A stretch of DNA of 64,000 bases from Rhodeus uyekii (Eukaryota; Chordata; Actinopteri; Cypriniformes; Acheilognathidae), in the NCBI GenBank assembly GCA_037043235.1, contig JAWRVZ010000110.1, positions 1,027,501 through 1,091,500 of the forward strand, written 5' to 3'. Within the stretch, counting starts at the first letter, position 1, and every line of letters starts with the position of its first letter. The notes below the pieces were generated by a model that searched no databases, was not told the DNA's origin, and was given only the letters and a program-made list of their open reading frames with translations. This document shows positions 27,134 to 38,900 of the stretch, piece after piece. The position numbers and the translations under genes are program-made.

Positions 27134-27400
27134 CAGTAATTTTACACTAAGGTTTCATTAATTAACAATTTTAGTCACCATGAACTACTGAATAAATACA
27201 TCAACAGCATTATGAATATTAGTTAAATATTAATTTCAATATTTACTAATATAATAGTTAATGCACTGTGAACTTGAACAAAAAATGAATAACTAACATT
27301 AACAAAGATGACTAAATACCATAACATGTGTTGCTCATGTTAGTACATGTTAATTATTAAAATAATGTTAACAAATGATATCTTATTGCAAAGTGTTACC
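27134..27400. mobile_element. 'GGTAACACTTTA' fold-back MITE, copy 2
   Basis: Starts CAGTAATTTTACACTAAGG and ends TATTGCAAAGTGTTACC. Interior matches copy 1 in kind (AACTAACATTAACAAAGATGA and similar). Confidence 0.75.
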
Positions 27401-27432
27401 CATTTATCCACATCTGAGGAGCACAAGTTGCT

Positions 27433-27433
<1 letters not shown>

Positions 27434-27466
<33 letters not shown>

Positions 27467-27500
27467 CATACATACATATACACATATATACACATACATA

Positions 27501-27540
<40 letters not shown>

Positions 27541-27566
27541 CATATATATACACACACATACATGCA
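27434..27566. repeat. Compound (TA)n-(CATA)n-(GT)n-(CA)n microsatellite
   Basis: TA array about 27435-27460, ACATA-type units to about 27502, GT array about 27504-27537, then TATA/CACA units. Frames over it are Tyr/Ile/Thr/His repeats, not proteins. Confidence 0.95.
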
Positions 27567-28119
27567 TACATAGTTTCCTCAAAGGTAAAATACTTAAACC
27601 TTAATGGATTTCGAATGGTAGATCTTTGTCTTTCTTTTTTCTTTCTTTTTTTGTTACCTAAGATGCCCTTAAAAGTCTCATTCACCTAGCTATTTTAGCA
27701 ACATTCTACAGAGAGAAAGAAAAGGGTGAGCCAAAGATGGAAGTTATGTTAAAGCATTTTCACCCTCATCAATTAATTAAAAGCACTTTAAGCACCTTCG
27801 AACCAGCAGTTATTTTTCATTGCCTGACCTACACAGAGAGATTAGAGCAATAAAAAAATAAAATAAATACAAATTCATATTTTCCCGTTACAAATCAGTG
27901 ACTGACAAGCAGAAAAAACAGGGAGAGAAAAAAGATGGCAGCAGTAGATTCAAACACAATGTCATAAGATGACATGAATAGACAGACAACTTCAAACATA
28001 CAGAAAGATCTGCACATAATGAGAAGTAGACAGGGCACAGAACATGCAAAATCATAAGAAACGCGGTGAGAGAAATACTGCAAAGCTGCAGAGATTGTGT
28101 GAGAAGATAGAGAAAGAAA

Positions 28120-28420
28120 AAAGAGGGGGGTGTGGCCTGTCAGTGGCTGAGCTGGGCGGGGCAGGAAACTTGCGTGACAAACAGAGTGAAAAACAAGAGT
28201 CTCCAGGCTGGGCTCCTCTCCTCTGGGCAACGCATTAATACCACCGCCTTTCATCTTTCCTGTCGCTTTCTGTTAACCCAGTCCTGCCTCCATTCCCCAC
28301 ATCCATCTTTAATCACCACTCCCCAAACAGGCTCACCAATTACCACAGTTAGGCTCGCCAGGCATGAGCAATCCATCCTCAAGAAGCAGAGATGGAGGGA
28401 TGACTGGGTAACTCTTTATA
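28120..28420. promoter_or_regulatory. Candidate conserved non-coding element
   Basis: Less AT-rich, with a GGGCGGGGC GC-box near 28155 and AATTACCACAGTTAGGC near 28338. No repeat family or coding homology recognised. Confidence 0.25.
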
Positions 28421-28765
28421 TATTATACTGATTCACCATCAGGCCCCCTAATACAGTGAGGTAATGTCGTTTCTTCTGTCTTTTTGAATAAAGTTGCCCA
28501 TTACTTTTAGACTTGGCGACTGAAAGAGGATCCCTCCTGACATCCAAGTTCTCCCCCTTTTCTTCTCAAAAAAGATGGTATGTATTAGTCAATACAGATG
28601 GCCTTGGTCTTGGGAACTTCAAAGCCAGTGATGTGACCAACCAATCCAACGGTTCATAGACTGTTCGTGTTTAGGAGCATAAACTTTGAAACAATGGCGC
28701 ATCTACGCTGAATAACCTGTCCTGTTTGAGGCCAAACAGTGTCATGTGCTCATCAAGATGACATT

Positions 28766-28957
28766 CACTCTTAAAAATACTAATTCTGTATTGGAATTAA
28801 TGGTTCCTTGAACATCGATGGAACCTTTCCACTGCACCAAAGATTCTGTGGATTGTTAAAATGTTATTTTCAGTGCAAAAAAAGGTTCTTTTAAGAACTG
28901 TTTACTGTTTTAGGTATCTAAAAACCCTCTTTTGGGACCTTTCATTTTAAGACCGGT
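28766..28957. mobile_element. CACTCTTAAAAAT-ended MITE (fold-back)
   Basis: Begins CACTCTTAAAAATACTAATT and ends in a decayed TTTCATTTTAAGACCG. The interior has GGTTCCTTGAACATCGATGG, GGAACCTTTCCACTGCACCA and AAGGTTCTTTTAAGAACTGT, characteristic of a common cyprinid MITE. Related in its ends to the CACTCTTAGAA MITEs. Confidence 0.7.
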
Positions 28958-28989
28958 GTGAAGTAAATTATTATAAGGTAATTAACCAT

Positions 28990-29260
28990 AACCGCTACAG
29001 ATATGACCTTGCTTGCAGCGAGTCTTTGCTTTTCATTGCACATTCTGCGTTTCATCTTTCTCCTTCTCTTTCTTTCTCACGCAATGCCTTCATCCAGCAG
29101 CAGTTCAGTAAAGCGTGCATTGTATCTCCCCATGCAACAACCAGTTAATTGTCAGGTTAAATAAACTCAGTGAAGGAGATGAACTCAGAAATCAGAACCT
29201 GGGTTTGGGATGATAAATCAGACATGAAAAATGACAGCGCATGCACAAAGTTAATCTTAA
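28990..29260. promoter_or_regulatory. Candidate conserved non-coding element
   Basis: Balanced composition (GCTTGCAGCGAGTCTTTGC, CCATGCAACAACCAGTTAAT) within AT-rich DNA; no repeat or coding signature. Weak. Confidence 0.2.
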
Positions 29261-29849
29261 CTCACTTTGGTAACAATGTAAAGTCTTCAAATGTATATTT
29301 AACATAAAGAAATTCACTGTATGTGCTTTAGATTAAATGCTCTATTATTTAAAAAAATAAATTATTTTTTAAAAATAAAAAAATAAAAATAAATAGGTTT
29401 CTTAATATTTGTGTTCACTCGTGGATCTGCATCTCACACACACACACACACACTATGGCATCTAGTATGCTGAAGATGTTTCTTTTCGCACCTTTTTTTT
29501 GTTAGTTAGTTTATTTGATTTATTTGATTATTTGTTTATTTGATTTGTTTTATTTCGTTTTTTATTTAAGCACCTTCTCTTTATTTCTCTCTTTCTTTCC
29601 ACCTGTATGAATTTGTTCCATTTCTGTTGATTGTAAATATTGTATATATTAATTTATTCACTACTTCATTATTGCACCGATGGACATTCAAAATACCGGT
29701 AAGTGATTTGATTTTCGGATCCATTTCCTTTCTTCCATTTATAATTTCCACACTGATTAGACACACACATACATATAAAATACTTATTTTTGTTGCCTCT
29801 TAATATCCCTAGACAAAATAACATCTATTAACGAGGGACGTAACACGTG

Positions 29850-29870
29850 CGCGCGCACACACACACACAC
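29850..29870. repeat. (CG)n-(CA)n microsatellite
   Basis: GCGCGCGC running into CA dinucleotides. A separate CA array sits near 29437-29453. Confidence 0.8.
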
Positions 29871-30879
29871 ATGCCAATGTGTAAGGTTAGGACCAGTTCT
29901 TATGAAAGCCTTTCATAACACTAATAAAATAAGTTTTGGCATTAACTAGAAAATCTGTTTAAGAGATTTAATTATAAAATAAGCTTATTATTTCAGTTGT
30001 AATACTGCAAAGTCGTTGGCCAAGGACACAATGTTGTTACATAAAATTTGTAAATATAAATTCATATAAAGTAGTTTTTGTTATAGAAATGAAAACATTA
30101 AACTATATAATGAACACCACCATGCCACACAGATCAGTTTTGATTTTTTATACACGTTTGTGTTTTACTGTCAGCCTTGTTGAGAGTTTTTGAGAGCAAT
30201 GGAATTTTTAGTTTGATCTGAACTGCATTTAAAAACCTCACATTTTCACCTCTTTGTGGCAGCATGATGAGCTGGGGTTGACAGTGGGCAATGTAGCATG
30301 AAGAGGTTAAACAAACAGACATTCTTCATTAAAATCCTCCAGCTGATAAAGATGATAAACTGACCTTTTAAGCCAAGCTGAAAGAATAATGAAAATCGTG
30401 CAATAATGAGGCTATTACGTTCTTATAAAATAAAGATTTAGCAGAAAGTGAAGTAAACTGGTATAAATGATTTGTTCAATGAAGTAAATGTATGAATAAT
30501 AAAAAATATTTTAAGGAGCAACAGAAGATCAACAATCATAATTTTACGTTTTCAGATATTAGAGACAAACTAGAACAATGGCTTAACCTGAGTTCTTAAT
30601 GCAAGAATACCTCAATACATGATAAACAAGCTGGTTGACTATAATAAATATTAATACCATCACATGGTACAATCATATTAATTCTCTAAATACATTTACA
30701 TTCATGTAAAAAGATTATTGTTAATTTACTGAATGTTATACATGGTATCAAATGTCATGCCTTTGATCAAATGAAGCCTTATTAACATTAACAAATTGTG
30801 TTTGCTTTAATACAAATTCTGTGTAAGGATTTTGATGCGTGTTTCTTTGTCCTTAACCCTTTGTTTGTTTCAGAAAACT

Positions 30880-31160
30880 GCAAACTGATGCGGTATTAAC
30901 CACAGAGGCAAGTCAACACAGACTGCAGCAAAACTTTAGCTTGCCTCCACCCATATATCAAGTCCAATTTCACGGTGGTGACTCAATCCGGGTTCAGACC
31001 GCAGAGACCATGAGGGCATTCGGGCTGACCGCTCTACTAAAGAGCGACAGCAGATGCCTGGACCTTAAATGTGTCTGATGTCAATGACGAGTTTAATGGG
31101 TCAATTGAAGGGTCCAGCCTACAGAAGCATAGCCAGGGAAGCCTGAACTCGGCTACTGTC
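30880..31160. promoter_or_regulatory. Candidate conserved non-coding element
   Basis: About 280 bp of complex, less AT-rich DNA (GGTTCAGACCGCAGAGACCA, TAAAGAGCGACAGCAGATGC), about 6.5 kb upstream of hmx1. No coding frame or repeat recognised. Confidence 0.3.
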
Positions 31161-31421
31161 TTTTATAGTAAAAACAGCAAACAGTTCTTAACGATCATGC
31201 AAAAGTCATGACTGTCTGATCTTATGTCTGTGCACAAACATCATGCATCCCACCCATTGGTGCAACAGAAAAACATTCCTGCAACAACACAGAAGTTGGC
31301 CTGACCTTGGCACATATTTCTGGTGAAAACAGTTTTTGTTTTGTTTTTAAAGCAATGCATTTGAATGTATTGAAAAAAAAGTCCCTCTATGTGCAGAAAC
31401 TCTTGGTTTCAAGATTTCTTA

Positions 31422-31499
31422 GGAATAAATGTACCTATACTAATTTTATAGGTATATTACCTAATATACCTATAAAATTAGTATAGGTACATTTATTCC
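31422..31499. repeat. Perfect 35-bp inverted repeat with 8-bp loop
   Basis: Arm 31422-31456 is the exact reverse complement of 31465-31499, with TTACCTAA between. No mismatch in 35 bp. No flanking duplication or known transposon end was seen. Confidence 0.97.
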
Positions 31500-31592
31500 C
31501 ATCCTATTAGCAAATATTTGTTCTTGTCTTAAGTATAAATTTACGGTAATTTACGTATTTTATAATATTATGACGTAATATTCTATTTTTTC

Positions 31593-31617
31593 ATATATAT
31601 ATATATATATATATATA
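31593..31617. repeat. (TA)n tract
   Basis: AT dinucleotides followed by short GTAT/GTGT units. Confidence 0.9.
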
Positions 31618-31636
31618 TGTGTATGTATATGTGTGT

Positions 31637-31990
31637 GTGTGTGTTCTCTCTTGTAATATATTTTTTTCATAATATTCTATTTTACATATATATGAAAATG
31701 TTCATATATAACATTTCATATATTTTATTTTTTTCATAATATTCTATTTTTATTTATTTATATAGATATATAGATATATAGATGTATAGATATATATATA
31801 GATATATATATAGATATATATATATAGATATAGATATAGATATAGATATAGATATATATACATATAGATATATGAAAATGTAGAATATTATGAAAAAATA
31901 TAATATATGAAATGTTATATGAACGTTTTCATATATATGAAAATTAGAATATTATGAAAAAAATATATTACATCATAGAGAGAACACGCA
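31637..31990. repeat. Large imperfect palindrome (about 115-bp arms) with TAGATA-type loop
   Basis: Left arm 31637-31750 and right arm about 31877-31990 are near-perfect reverse complements, sharing GTTCTCTC, TTTTTTTCATAATATTCTA, CATATATATGAAAA and AACATTTCATATAT. The loop is an ATAGATAT-type simple repeat (about 31762-31866). Confidence 0.9.
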
Positions 31991-32479
31991 CACAAACTGA
32001 ATATTACATCAGAGAGAACACACATGACTCAAGATTAATTCAGGGTATATGATGCCCCTCAAAACTTGATTGATTAGCAAAATATAATAAACTAGTATAA
32101 AAATGGTATACAAGTTAAGAAACCAAACTGAACAACAAAAAAAGTACTTTTCTAAGAACTTGCCACATTTTTTTAAATTGAAAATTCTTTGTGAACTTTA
32201 ATTGTTTACCATTGAATGATAAATGGAAGGGGGAAAAAAATCTAATCTTGGTCTAAAACATTAACAAGCTCCATGCTGCTGCAGCCAGCACAGCTTTCAA
32301 GTCTATTTGGTTCCGTTCTGTCTCGGTTGAGTTTTAATAACACTCGGTTTGTGTAAAACAAAGACAGAACTTGATGCTCATATCAAAACGGCCTTATTCT
32401 CTTGCACTGACGTCACAAAATCTGTGCCGGAACACTAAACACGGTTCATGCTTCTTACGGGAGCCAGTACACATTTTAT

Positions 32480-33610
32480 CACAGATTCCTTCCAAATTGT
32501 AGTCGGCTACAGATTCCAAATTACATGATAAAATTGTAGCTGGTCAAATAATCCATTACATTTAAAGCAAGTCTGACTACTTTTTGTAACTTTTAGATTA
32601 CTTTTGACCTAACATCACTTTGATTTGAATAGAATAATCTCATACCATATTAATATAATAATACAAAGGAAAAGAAAATATATTCCATTCTTTGATATCA
32701 ACAACATGAAGTGCATTAAATATCACCTTATGTCAGGGTTTCCCAAACTGGGTTTAGTGAGGGAACTGCAGGGGGCTCGTGAGTTTAATGAAAAACTATT
32801 AATTAAATCGTAATTTAAAATTAAATTAAATTATTTTTAAATAAAAACAAAATTACTAAAAATGATTAAATATTTGATTTGTTTACCTGCATGTCATGTG
32901 ACAGTTAACTGACATCAGAGAACCATTAACTTAATTTTATTTACTATACAGTAATTATATTTACATAATTTTAATATTGACCGATTAACATAAAATCTCA
33001 GGGGTAAATATATTTTTTCAAAAATGTGTGAATAACTGCAATTCATGTATATGTCAAATGACGTCAATCATTTTTGAATGCATTTGAAAGCCAAAAGCCT
33101 TCAAAAGACAGTATTATGTGGTTAATTGACTAACTAAGTGATAATTCAAATAATTTGACATGCAGTGTTGCAATGTTAAGAAAATACTTCTGAAAAGTGA
33201 AATGTAAATCCAATGATCAAATGTTGTAGGTCTCAGTTTTAAGTGATATTCACATAACTAGTGGCTGGTCTGTGTGTGCAATTTCACAAACCTGAAAGAA
33301 CTTCTGAACGTGTACTGTTGTTGGCTGTTGTTTTTTAGAAAGGAAAATTTAAAACGATTAAAAAAAGTAAAAGGAACCAGTAGGGAGAATCAATAAATTC
33401 TGATTTATTTTTTTGCCATAGTGCCATTACACTCATGCCATAACAATTGATCCCCAATTTTGCCATAACAATCATGTAATCAATAAAACAGTAACTGTCT
33501 GATCGTTGTATTTTAAAAAGTTGTTTAGTTGAATTACAACACAAGTACTCAATTTTTGGAATCTGATTACATTTTCCAGTTTAAATGTAAACAGTAACTG
33601 CCCAAGGCGC
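32480..33610. repeat. Split interspersed repeat ('AATCTGATTAC' type) with a later insertion
   Basis: TGTAGTCGGCTACAGATTCC, AATAATCCATTACATTT and TAGATTACTTTTGACC (32490-32610), and TTTTTGGAATCTGATTACA (about 33552), are words of a common cyprinid repeat. Near 32735, CAGGGTTTCCCAAACTGGG looks like an hAT-type end. Its partner end is not found, so the insertion is not delimited. Confidence 0.4.
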
Positions 33611-36186
33611 CTTATACTCTATTGAGCAGATTAACATAAACATGCTTTTGGCTCATGTGGAATATGTATGTGAATAAGTATGTGAAAATATCTGTGAATA
33701 TGCTCTTCTGATAATGTACCCATGATAATGTCTAGGAAAAGAAGTGAAATAAACCACAACTGCAAATTGTAACAACTGTAACAATCTTTTACCTGTTATA
33801 CTGTAACCCCACCAATAGATGGGGCTTCATAGACACCTCAAATGCCACCCCTTCAAAACCAAGACCATTTTTTCAACTGCCAAAGATTGACCTGTGTAAA
33901 TACAACATTGTTACTAGACAAGATTTGTGGACAGAGCAGAAAGAAGTGGCCATGGAATTCTCACAGTCATATTGATTACTAGAATAGATTAAAGATTATC
34001 TATAAAGCATCTTTTCAAGATTAACGGGTGACTGTTTGGATGGAGAATCCAGCAGAACTGGGTCAAATGCTCTCTGTATAAAAGTCTTTTAAAACTCCAT
34101 ATTCATAAATAACTGTACTTAGACTGAGCCATCAGAACACCTCCAGGGGAAAATGCACAAGGATCTTGCACAGAAGAAAACCAATTTAACTTGATTGCAA
34201 TTTATTTGGCCTGTTTTCGTTCTTGGCCCATCGTAGTAAGGAAATATAGTTACACCATGTGGTCTTTTCAAGCTTATTGGGAAAATAGCAATATCATGTG
34301 AACATGGGGACAAATGGGGGAGGGATGAGTTCATGTGAGGGGAAAGAATTGTGACATATAGTGAAAGACAACGAGGGCAAAGGGTAGTTAAATAAATGGA
34401 AGAAAGATAATGTGTATTGGGGAGAAAAAGTAAAAGAGAGAGAGAAAAAGAGGGAGTGGAGAGCATTAAAGGTCTCAGCATACTGGTCACCAGTGTGAAA
34501 AGGCCATGCCAGTCTGGATAAGGATCAGTGGGGTTACATGCCCATGAAGCCAGGGGCTCTCTGCCCTCACATACAGGGGGTCGGACTTGGTGCCATATCA
34601 GAGAAAGTGCCAAAGTACACATAGTAATATGAGCTAAATAATCTTTGCCTCTCACTTGCAAGAAGAAGAAAAAGGAGGGAAAGAAGAGAAGTAAAACGTC
34701 AACTAGTCAATACATCAAAACCTGCAGAAAACAGGCACCACTGTATGCAGAAAACACACTAGATATCATTTTACATGACACCATGTGTTTCACAATTTGG
34801 ATTTTCAAACTTGAAGCATGTTTTATTACAGTAAGAGCCTTTGAGCTTTCCTTCTGTTGCCTGTTAAAGGATGTTGTTCTCTTAGACTAAAATGAATTTT
34901 CCAAGGTTTCAGTAGAGCAGATCTTCAAATGTGTTGATATGTATGGATATATTAAAAAATAATAATAATAAAGAGAAAGACTATATCATTTACTCGACTA
35001 GTCTTTGATGAAATCAATAATGCCACAACGATTACAAGCTGTTAAAGAATACTATATGTATCTGTTGTTAAAGAGAAACGGAAATACACGACAAGAATCT
35101 AACTTTCTAGGATATTTTGTAATTTCAGGAAAGTAAAATTCTGCACTTCAAACAACAAATAAGAAATTGAGTTTTTATAAAACACAATGAATAGTAGTGA
35201 CGTGAAAAAATATAATTTAGCGCTTCAACAATCTAATTTAAAGATATAAAACTTAACATGTGAGCCAACAGTTTTTAATTTGACGCTATCCATAAATTAA
35301 AAAGTAAGATGATTAATGCGTTACCTCGCTACATCATAACCGCTGAAATAACGTTAGGGTTTTCCTAATGTCAAAGTCATTACATGTCCATGTAAACGAA
35401 ATCTTAGAAAATACATCTGCACACGTTGTTTTCATACATTTTTTCAGACGAAATAAACGTATTGATCATGTAAAATTGTATAAACTATAATTAACAGACC
35501 ATGAGCTGACCTTAATCTTTTTCCTTTTGTGTTTGGTAAATAAATGTATTTTCTTATTACATTTATTATTGTGGTCATTATTGTTACATTTCATAAATCG
35601 CACAATAAATCACGTCAAAGATAATAAGGGCATGCATAAACTTATTTTCAAAATCCAGGATTTTATTTTTTTACTATTATTTTGTGTATTGGATTTCCTT
35701 TTTGTCTTACATATTAACTTAACGGAATTTTCTAATTTAAAAGAAGGCCAAGGAAGAGTTTTATGCTGTGACACCGCTAAAATCAGTATCGTTGATATAA
35801 GTTTGTTAACGGGTGTTCTTTAGGCGAGAATAGTGCGTTATCTCAAACTACAATTTGAGCTGCTATTTTATACTATTTTAGATCCAATAAAAACTAATTA
35901 AAATATACTTCATAATTTATTTTAGGTAATTATATTTTATTTTCCTTTAGCTAGGCTATATTTTCTTATGTGTTGCAAATCACATGCTGTAAAAAAATGG
36001 TAAAACAACCTATTTGACATGGGATTAAAAAAAATCTAACTTCTGACTCAACATACCTAAACAAAACAAATATATAACGTTACAACAACTGAAAGTAAGT
36101 TTAAGAATCAGGTAAAAGCTAACCATTATTACTTCTGAAGTGATGCATGTTTTTTTATTTATATTTTACAACGCCCAGCACACTGA
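33611..36186. other. No gene seen
   Basis: Mostly AT-rich. A 180-aa minus-strand frame (34119-34661) lacks any recognised domain and is not called a gene. Confidence 0.35.
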
Positions 36187-36481
36187 TTCAGTGGGGTTCA
36201 ATATAAAACCACATTGACAATATAAAACCACTCTTGACTCAATTTTAGAGTGCCTTTTATGCCAAAATAGTTCTATATAAGAAGCATTGTCCTAAATGAT
36301 TGCTTAATACTTTTATGTTTAACATGTTTTTTCTTAAACTGATAAAGTACGTTTATGAGTTAATTCATAAAATGTAATCAAAATTACAAAATAAACAAAC
36401 AAAAGTAAACCCATAAACTGATCCCATGACTGGAACCCCTAAAAAGTTCTAAGCGCTTTACAGAAAAGTTTCTTCTGAGTG
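36187..36481. mobile_element. CACTCTTAGAAA-type MITE, copy 2 (diverged ends)
   Basis: Shares TTCAGTGGGGTTC, CTTGACTCAATTTTA, CCTAAATGATTG and GGAACCCCTA with the copy at 12673-12959, in the same order. The terminal inverted repeats have decayed. Confidence 0.6.
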
Positions 36482-36949
36482 CAGGCCTAAAGACCTCATT
36501 ATCATCATTTCGTGCCAGTATGGGCTGCTAAAAACTGTTTATAATGAGCTCTATCAAAGCTAAAAGATGTCAAATTGTTGGCAAGTTATTATTCATTATT
36601 ATTATTTATTTATTTATTTATGTGGTGACACAAATGTTATGTTTGCAAATGACACTCAACGTGCACTCAAATAAGAAGCTTGACCAATCCGGTACCACTC
36701 CGAGTTAGAAAGAAGACCAACTGCATAATGTATTTGCCCAGTTAGAGTACTGTAAGTACAAGGAACTTAATTACAATTTACCGTTAACGAATTTCATGAG
36801 TCAGTAAATAAAGGTGTAGTAAGGTTGATCTAAAGTTTCATTGCTTACAGATCAGGATGAGTTCCAACCCAAAAAAAATAAATAATCCGGAATGTTTAGT
36901 TGTGGTTTAAATATATTATTTGACTTAAATGCATGAACCAAACACAGCA

Positions 36950-37478
36950 TATCCTGGGATGCCCCGAAGAAGGCTGTCTCGCTGCCAAACAGTGGCGTTT
37001 GCAGCAACGTCGCAGTGATGTAGCGACCCATCCGACCAATAGACGGAGCAGCATCCGACTCTCCGAGATCCCCAGCTGACGCGATGCGCTGAACCACTAT
37101 CTGTATTTTGATTTGCTCCCTAATTGACCCACATACAGCCCTCTGTGAAAGGGGTTCCACCGACCCTGAGGCACGATCAAAAGCGATGTCGAACCGGACC
37201 CGGTAATACCCTTTCACGAGTAATCCCATTTGCTATTGTGATCGTCCAATAGCAGAATGCCCTGCGCGTGTTAAGCTTTTGACTCGACTTGGATTTTTCT
37301 TAAGCCCACAACAGCGCCCGCTCCTCTCTGTACCGGCGCCGCGGACGCACGAAGGACTTCATCCGACTGTGGCGATGGTCGAGCAGGGATACCCGGAGAG
37401 AAAGGACTCGCTGCTTTTCGCTTAGAAGTATTCGCGAATCACCCGGCGATTGCTTGAACTGGTATATTTGTAGGAGAA
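36950..37478 (+). promoter_or_regulatory. hmx1: hmx1 promoter / 5'UTR region, CpG-rich
   Basis: The base composition changes sharply here from AT-rich flank to CpG-rich DNA (many CG, CGCC, GCGC steps around 37010-37200 and 37310-37420). A CCAAT box lies at 37246-37250. No convincing TATA box is seen, which suits a CpG-island promoter. The transcription start is not determined. An upstream ATG at 37375 in a good context (G at -3 and +4) opens a 16-codon frame that stops at 37423-37425, ahead of the main ATG at 37479. Confidence 0.6.
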
Positions 37479-38900
37479 ATGCGTGACAAAAACCAAGAAC
37501 AACATACTTCCAGCACATCCAGAGGCTCGTCGTTCTTTATCGAGAATTTACTTGGCTCTTGTAGGACAGAAAAGTCCGTCCGTACTATAAAGGATAACGA
37601 TGGCACGGACAGAGAGGTTGTTCTTAAGAGCAGCACTAAGGCGTATCGGGGAGAAATGTGCAGTCAAGCGTCCGGCACAGGCTTCAGGGCAGAGGTGTGT
37701 CGGAGCACACGATCACCTCTGGAGTGGTATGGACGGGAAACCCTTGAGAGTAAGTTGCGGGATACACCGTTTATTGTTAAAACTCAAAAAGCCTTAAAAT
37801 ACTAAAGTGGAAAACTATGTAGAGGTTTCTTAAGCGGAGCAGGGATCTCTATAGATGACATAATTTAAATGAGGGCACAAGCTGTGATTTTCGTTGATAG
37901 AACAGGCTGACTTAGGCTACTCATTATAAGTTCCCAACTGAATAATTATTGTCCGTGTTAATAGGCTATTCAGCAGCAATTATGCCTCTGGCAGGTCCGC
38001 GGTAGTTTTAAGCCTCATTAGGTAAAACCAACAAAAGCAACTCGAATGTGCAGAGCAACCGAGTCGCAATAAAAGGCTTCCCAAACTCGTTAAAGGCTTA
38101 AGAGTGCGATTGGTTTGAAAAGCTGTGAAAGCTACAGGGAGAGAGTTGGCTGCTTATATGAATGGATCCACACTATTGCACATAAGGGGACGGGCCTAGA
38201 TCAAGGGCTAGCTAGCAGATTTTTGATATCACATTGGCAACATTGTCTCCAATACAATAAACATGCGGTCCTTAAACACTTATACGTTTATTTTAATCCC
38301 TATTCAGGTCCAAGAGAGGAAACCTGCAATTCCAGTGAACATTGCCGCAGCGACAGCGACACCCCCGTGGCCTCTGAGCTTCTTGATGGAGCAGTAGACC
38401 GAAAAACGAGCGAGTGCGCGGTTGATGAGGGTGAGGACGCTCGGCAGCTCTTCGATGAACGCCAGGGCCCCGAGACTTCCGAGCCTGGCTCGGGCCGGAA
38501 GAAAAAGACCCGAACGGTGTTCAGCAGGAGCCAAGTCTTCCAGCTAGAGTCCACCTTCGACATGAAGAGATACCTCAGCAGCTCTGAGCGAGCGGGGCTC
38601 GCGGCCTCCTTGCACCTTACAGAGACACAGGTGAAGATCTGGTTCCAGAACCGCCGAAACAAATGGAAAAGACAATTGGCCGCGGATCTAGAGGCTGTTA
38701 ATTTCAACCACAGCTCCCAACGGATTGTACGGGTGCCTATCTTGTACCACGATAAAACAACACCCATGTCGACACTCAGTTTTAACGTGTCTCCAGTCTC
38801 TCCACCAATCATGGGTTTCACGAATTCAGTCAACTATCCGTTATCGCCCTTTGCCCATTCAATGAATTTAATAACATCGCAGATGACGGGCCTTGTCTGA
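37479..38900 (+). CDS. hmx1: Homeobox protein HMX1 (NKX5-type transcription factor), two exons
   Basis: Coding exons are 37479-37749 and 38308-38900, joined across a GT-AG intron (donor gtaagt at 37750, acceptor ttcag ending 38307). The phase-1 join is in frame and gives 287 aa ending at TGA 38898-38900. Exon 1 carries SSFFIENLLGS (aa 17-27), the hydrophobic N-terminal motif of HMX proteins. Exon 2 encodes an acidic, serine-rich linker and a complete homeodomain (aa 155-214; 38499-38678) with helix 3 WFQNRRNKWKRQ, including W48, F49, N51 and R53. After it comes RIVRVPILYHD (aa 229-239), a tail shared by HMX1 and HMX3. The family acts in the nucleus as sequence-specific DNA-binding regulators in eye, ear and cranial ganglion development. 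The ATG has G at -3 and an in-frame motif soon after. HMX3 is the main alternative; the SOHo-like tandem neighbour favours HMX1. The divergent C-terminal 50 residues were not recognised. Confidence 0.92.
37750..38307 (+). other. hmx1: hmx1 intron (GT-AG, phase 1)
   Basis: The 558-bp intron begins gtaagttgcgg and ends ctattcag. Reading exon 1 through the donor meets a stop at 37803. The frame of exon 2 is open upstream to about 38115 but has no ATG start there, so retention would not give a full protein. Single splice position upstream of the homeodomain, as in the neighbouring hmx4. Confidence 0.9.
38499..38678 (+). other. hmx1: HMX1 homeodomain coding segment
   Basis: Sixty codons from KKKTRTVF to NKWKRQL. 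It differs from the homeodomain of the downstream gene at 9 of 60 positions (7, 10, 11, 13, 29, 33, 36, 39, 56). The core residues L16, F20, W48, F49, N51 and R53 are intact. Confidence 0.95.

Noticed and set aside
27340..27689. Tyr/Ile/Thr/His-repeat open frames on both strands
   Set aside because: Translations of a compound TA/GT/CA microsatellite.
34119..34661. 180-aa minus-strand open frame, the longest outside hmx1
   Set aside because: No domain, signal or splice context recognised; Ser/Leu/Pro-rich composition comes from the purine-rich opposite strand. Most likely chance, though a protein search could overturn this.
38115..38307. In-frame extension of hmx1 exon 2 upstream into the intron
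   Set aside because: It begins at a TTG, not ATG; a clear acceptor at 38307 and a matching phase-1 donor at 37750 support splicing.
38300..38833. 177-aa minus-strand open frame
   Set aside because: Antisense shadow of the hmx1 homeodomain exon, produced by its GC-rich coding composition.
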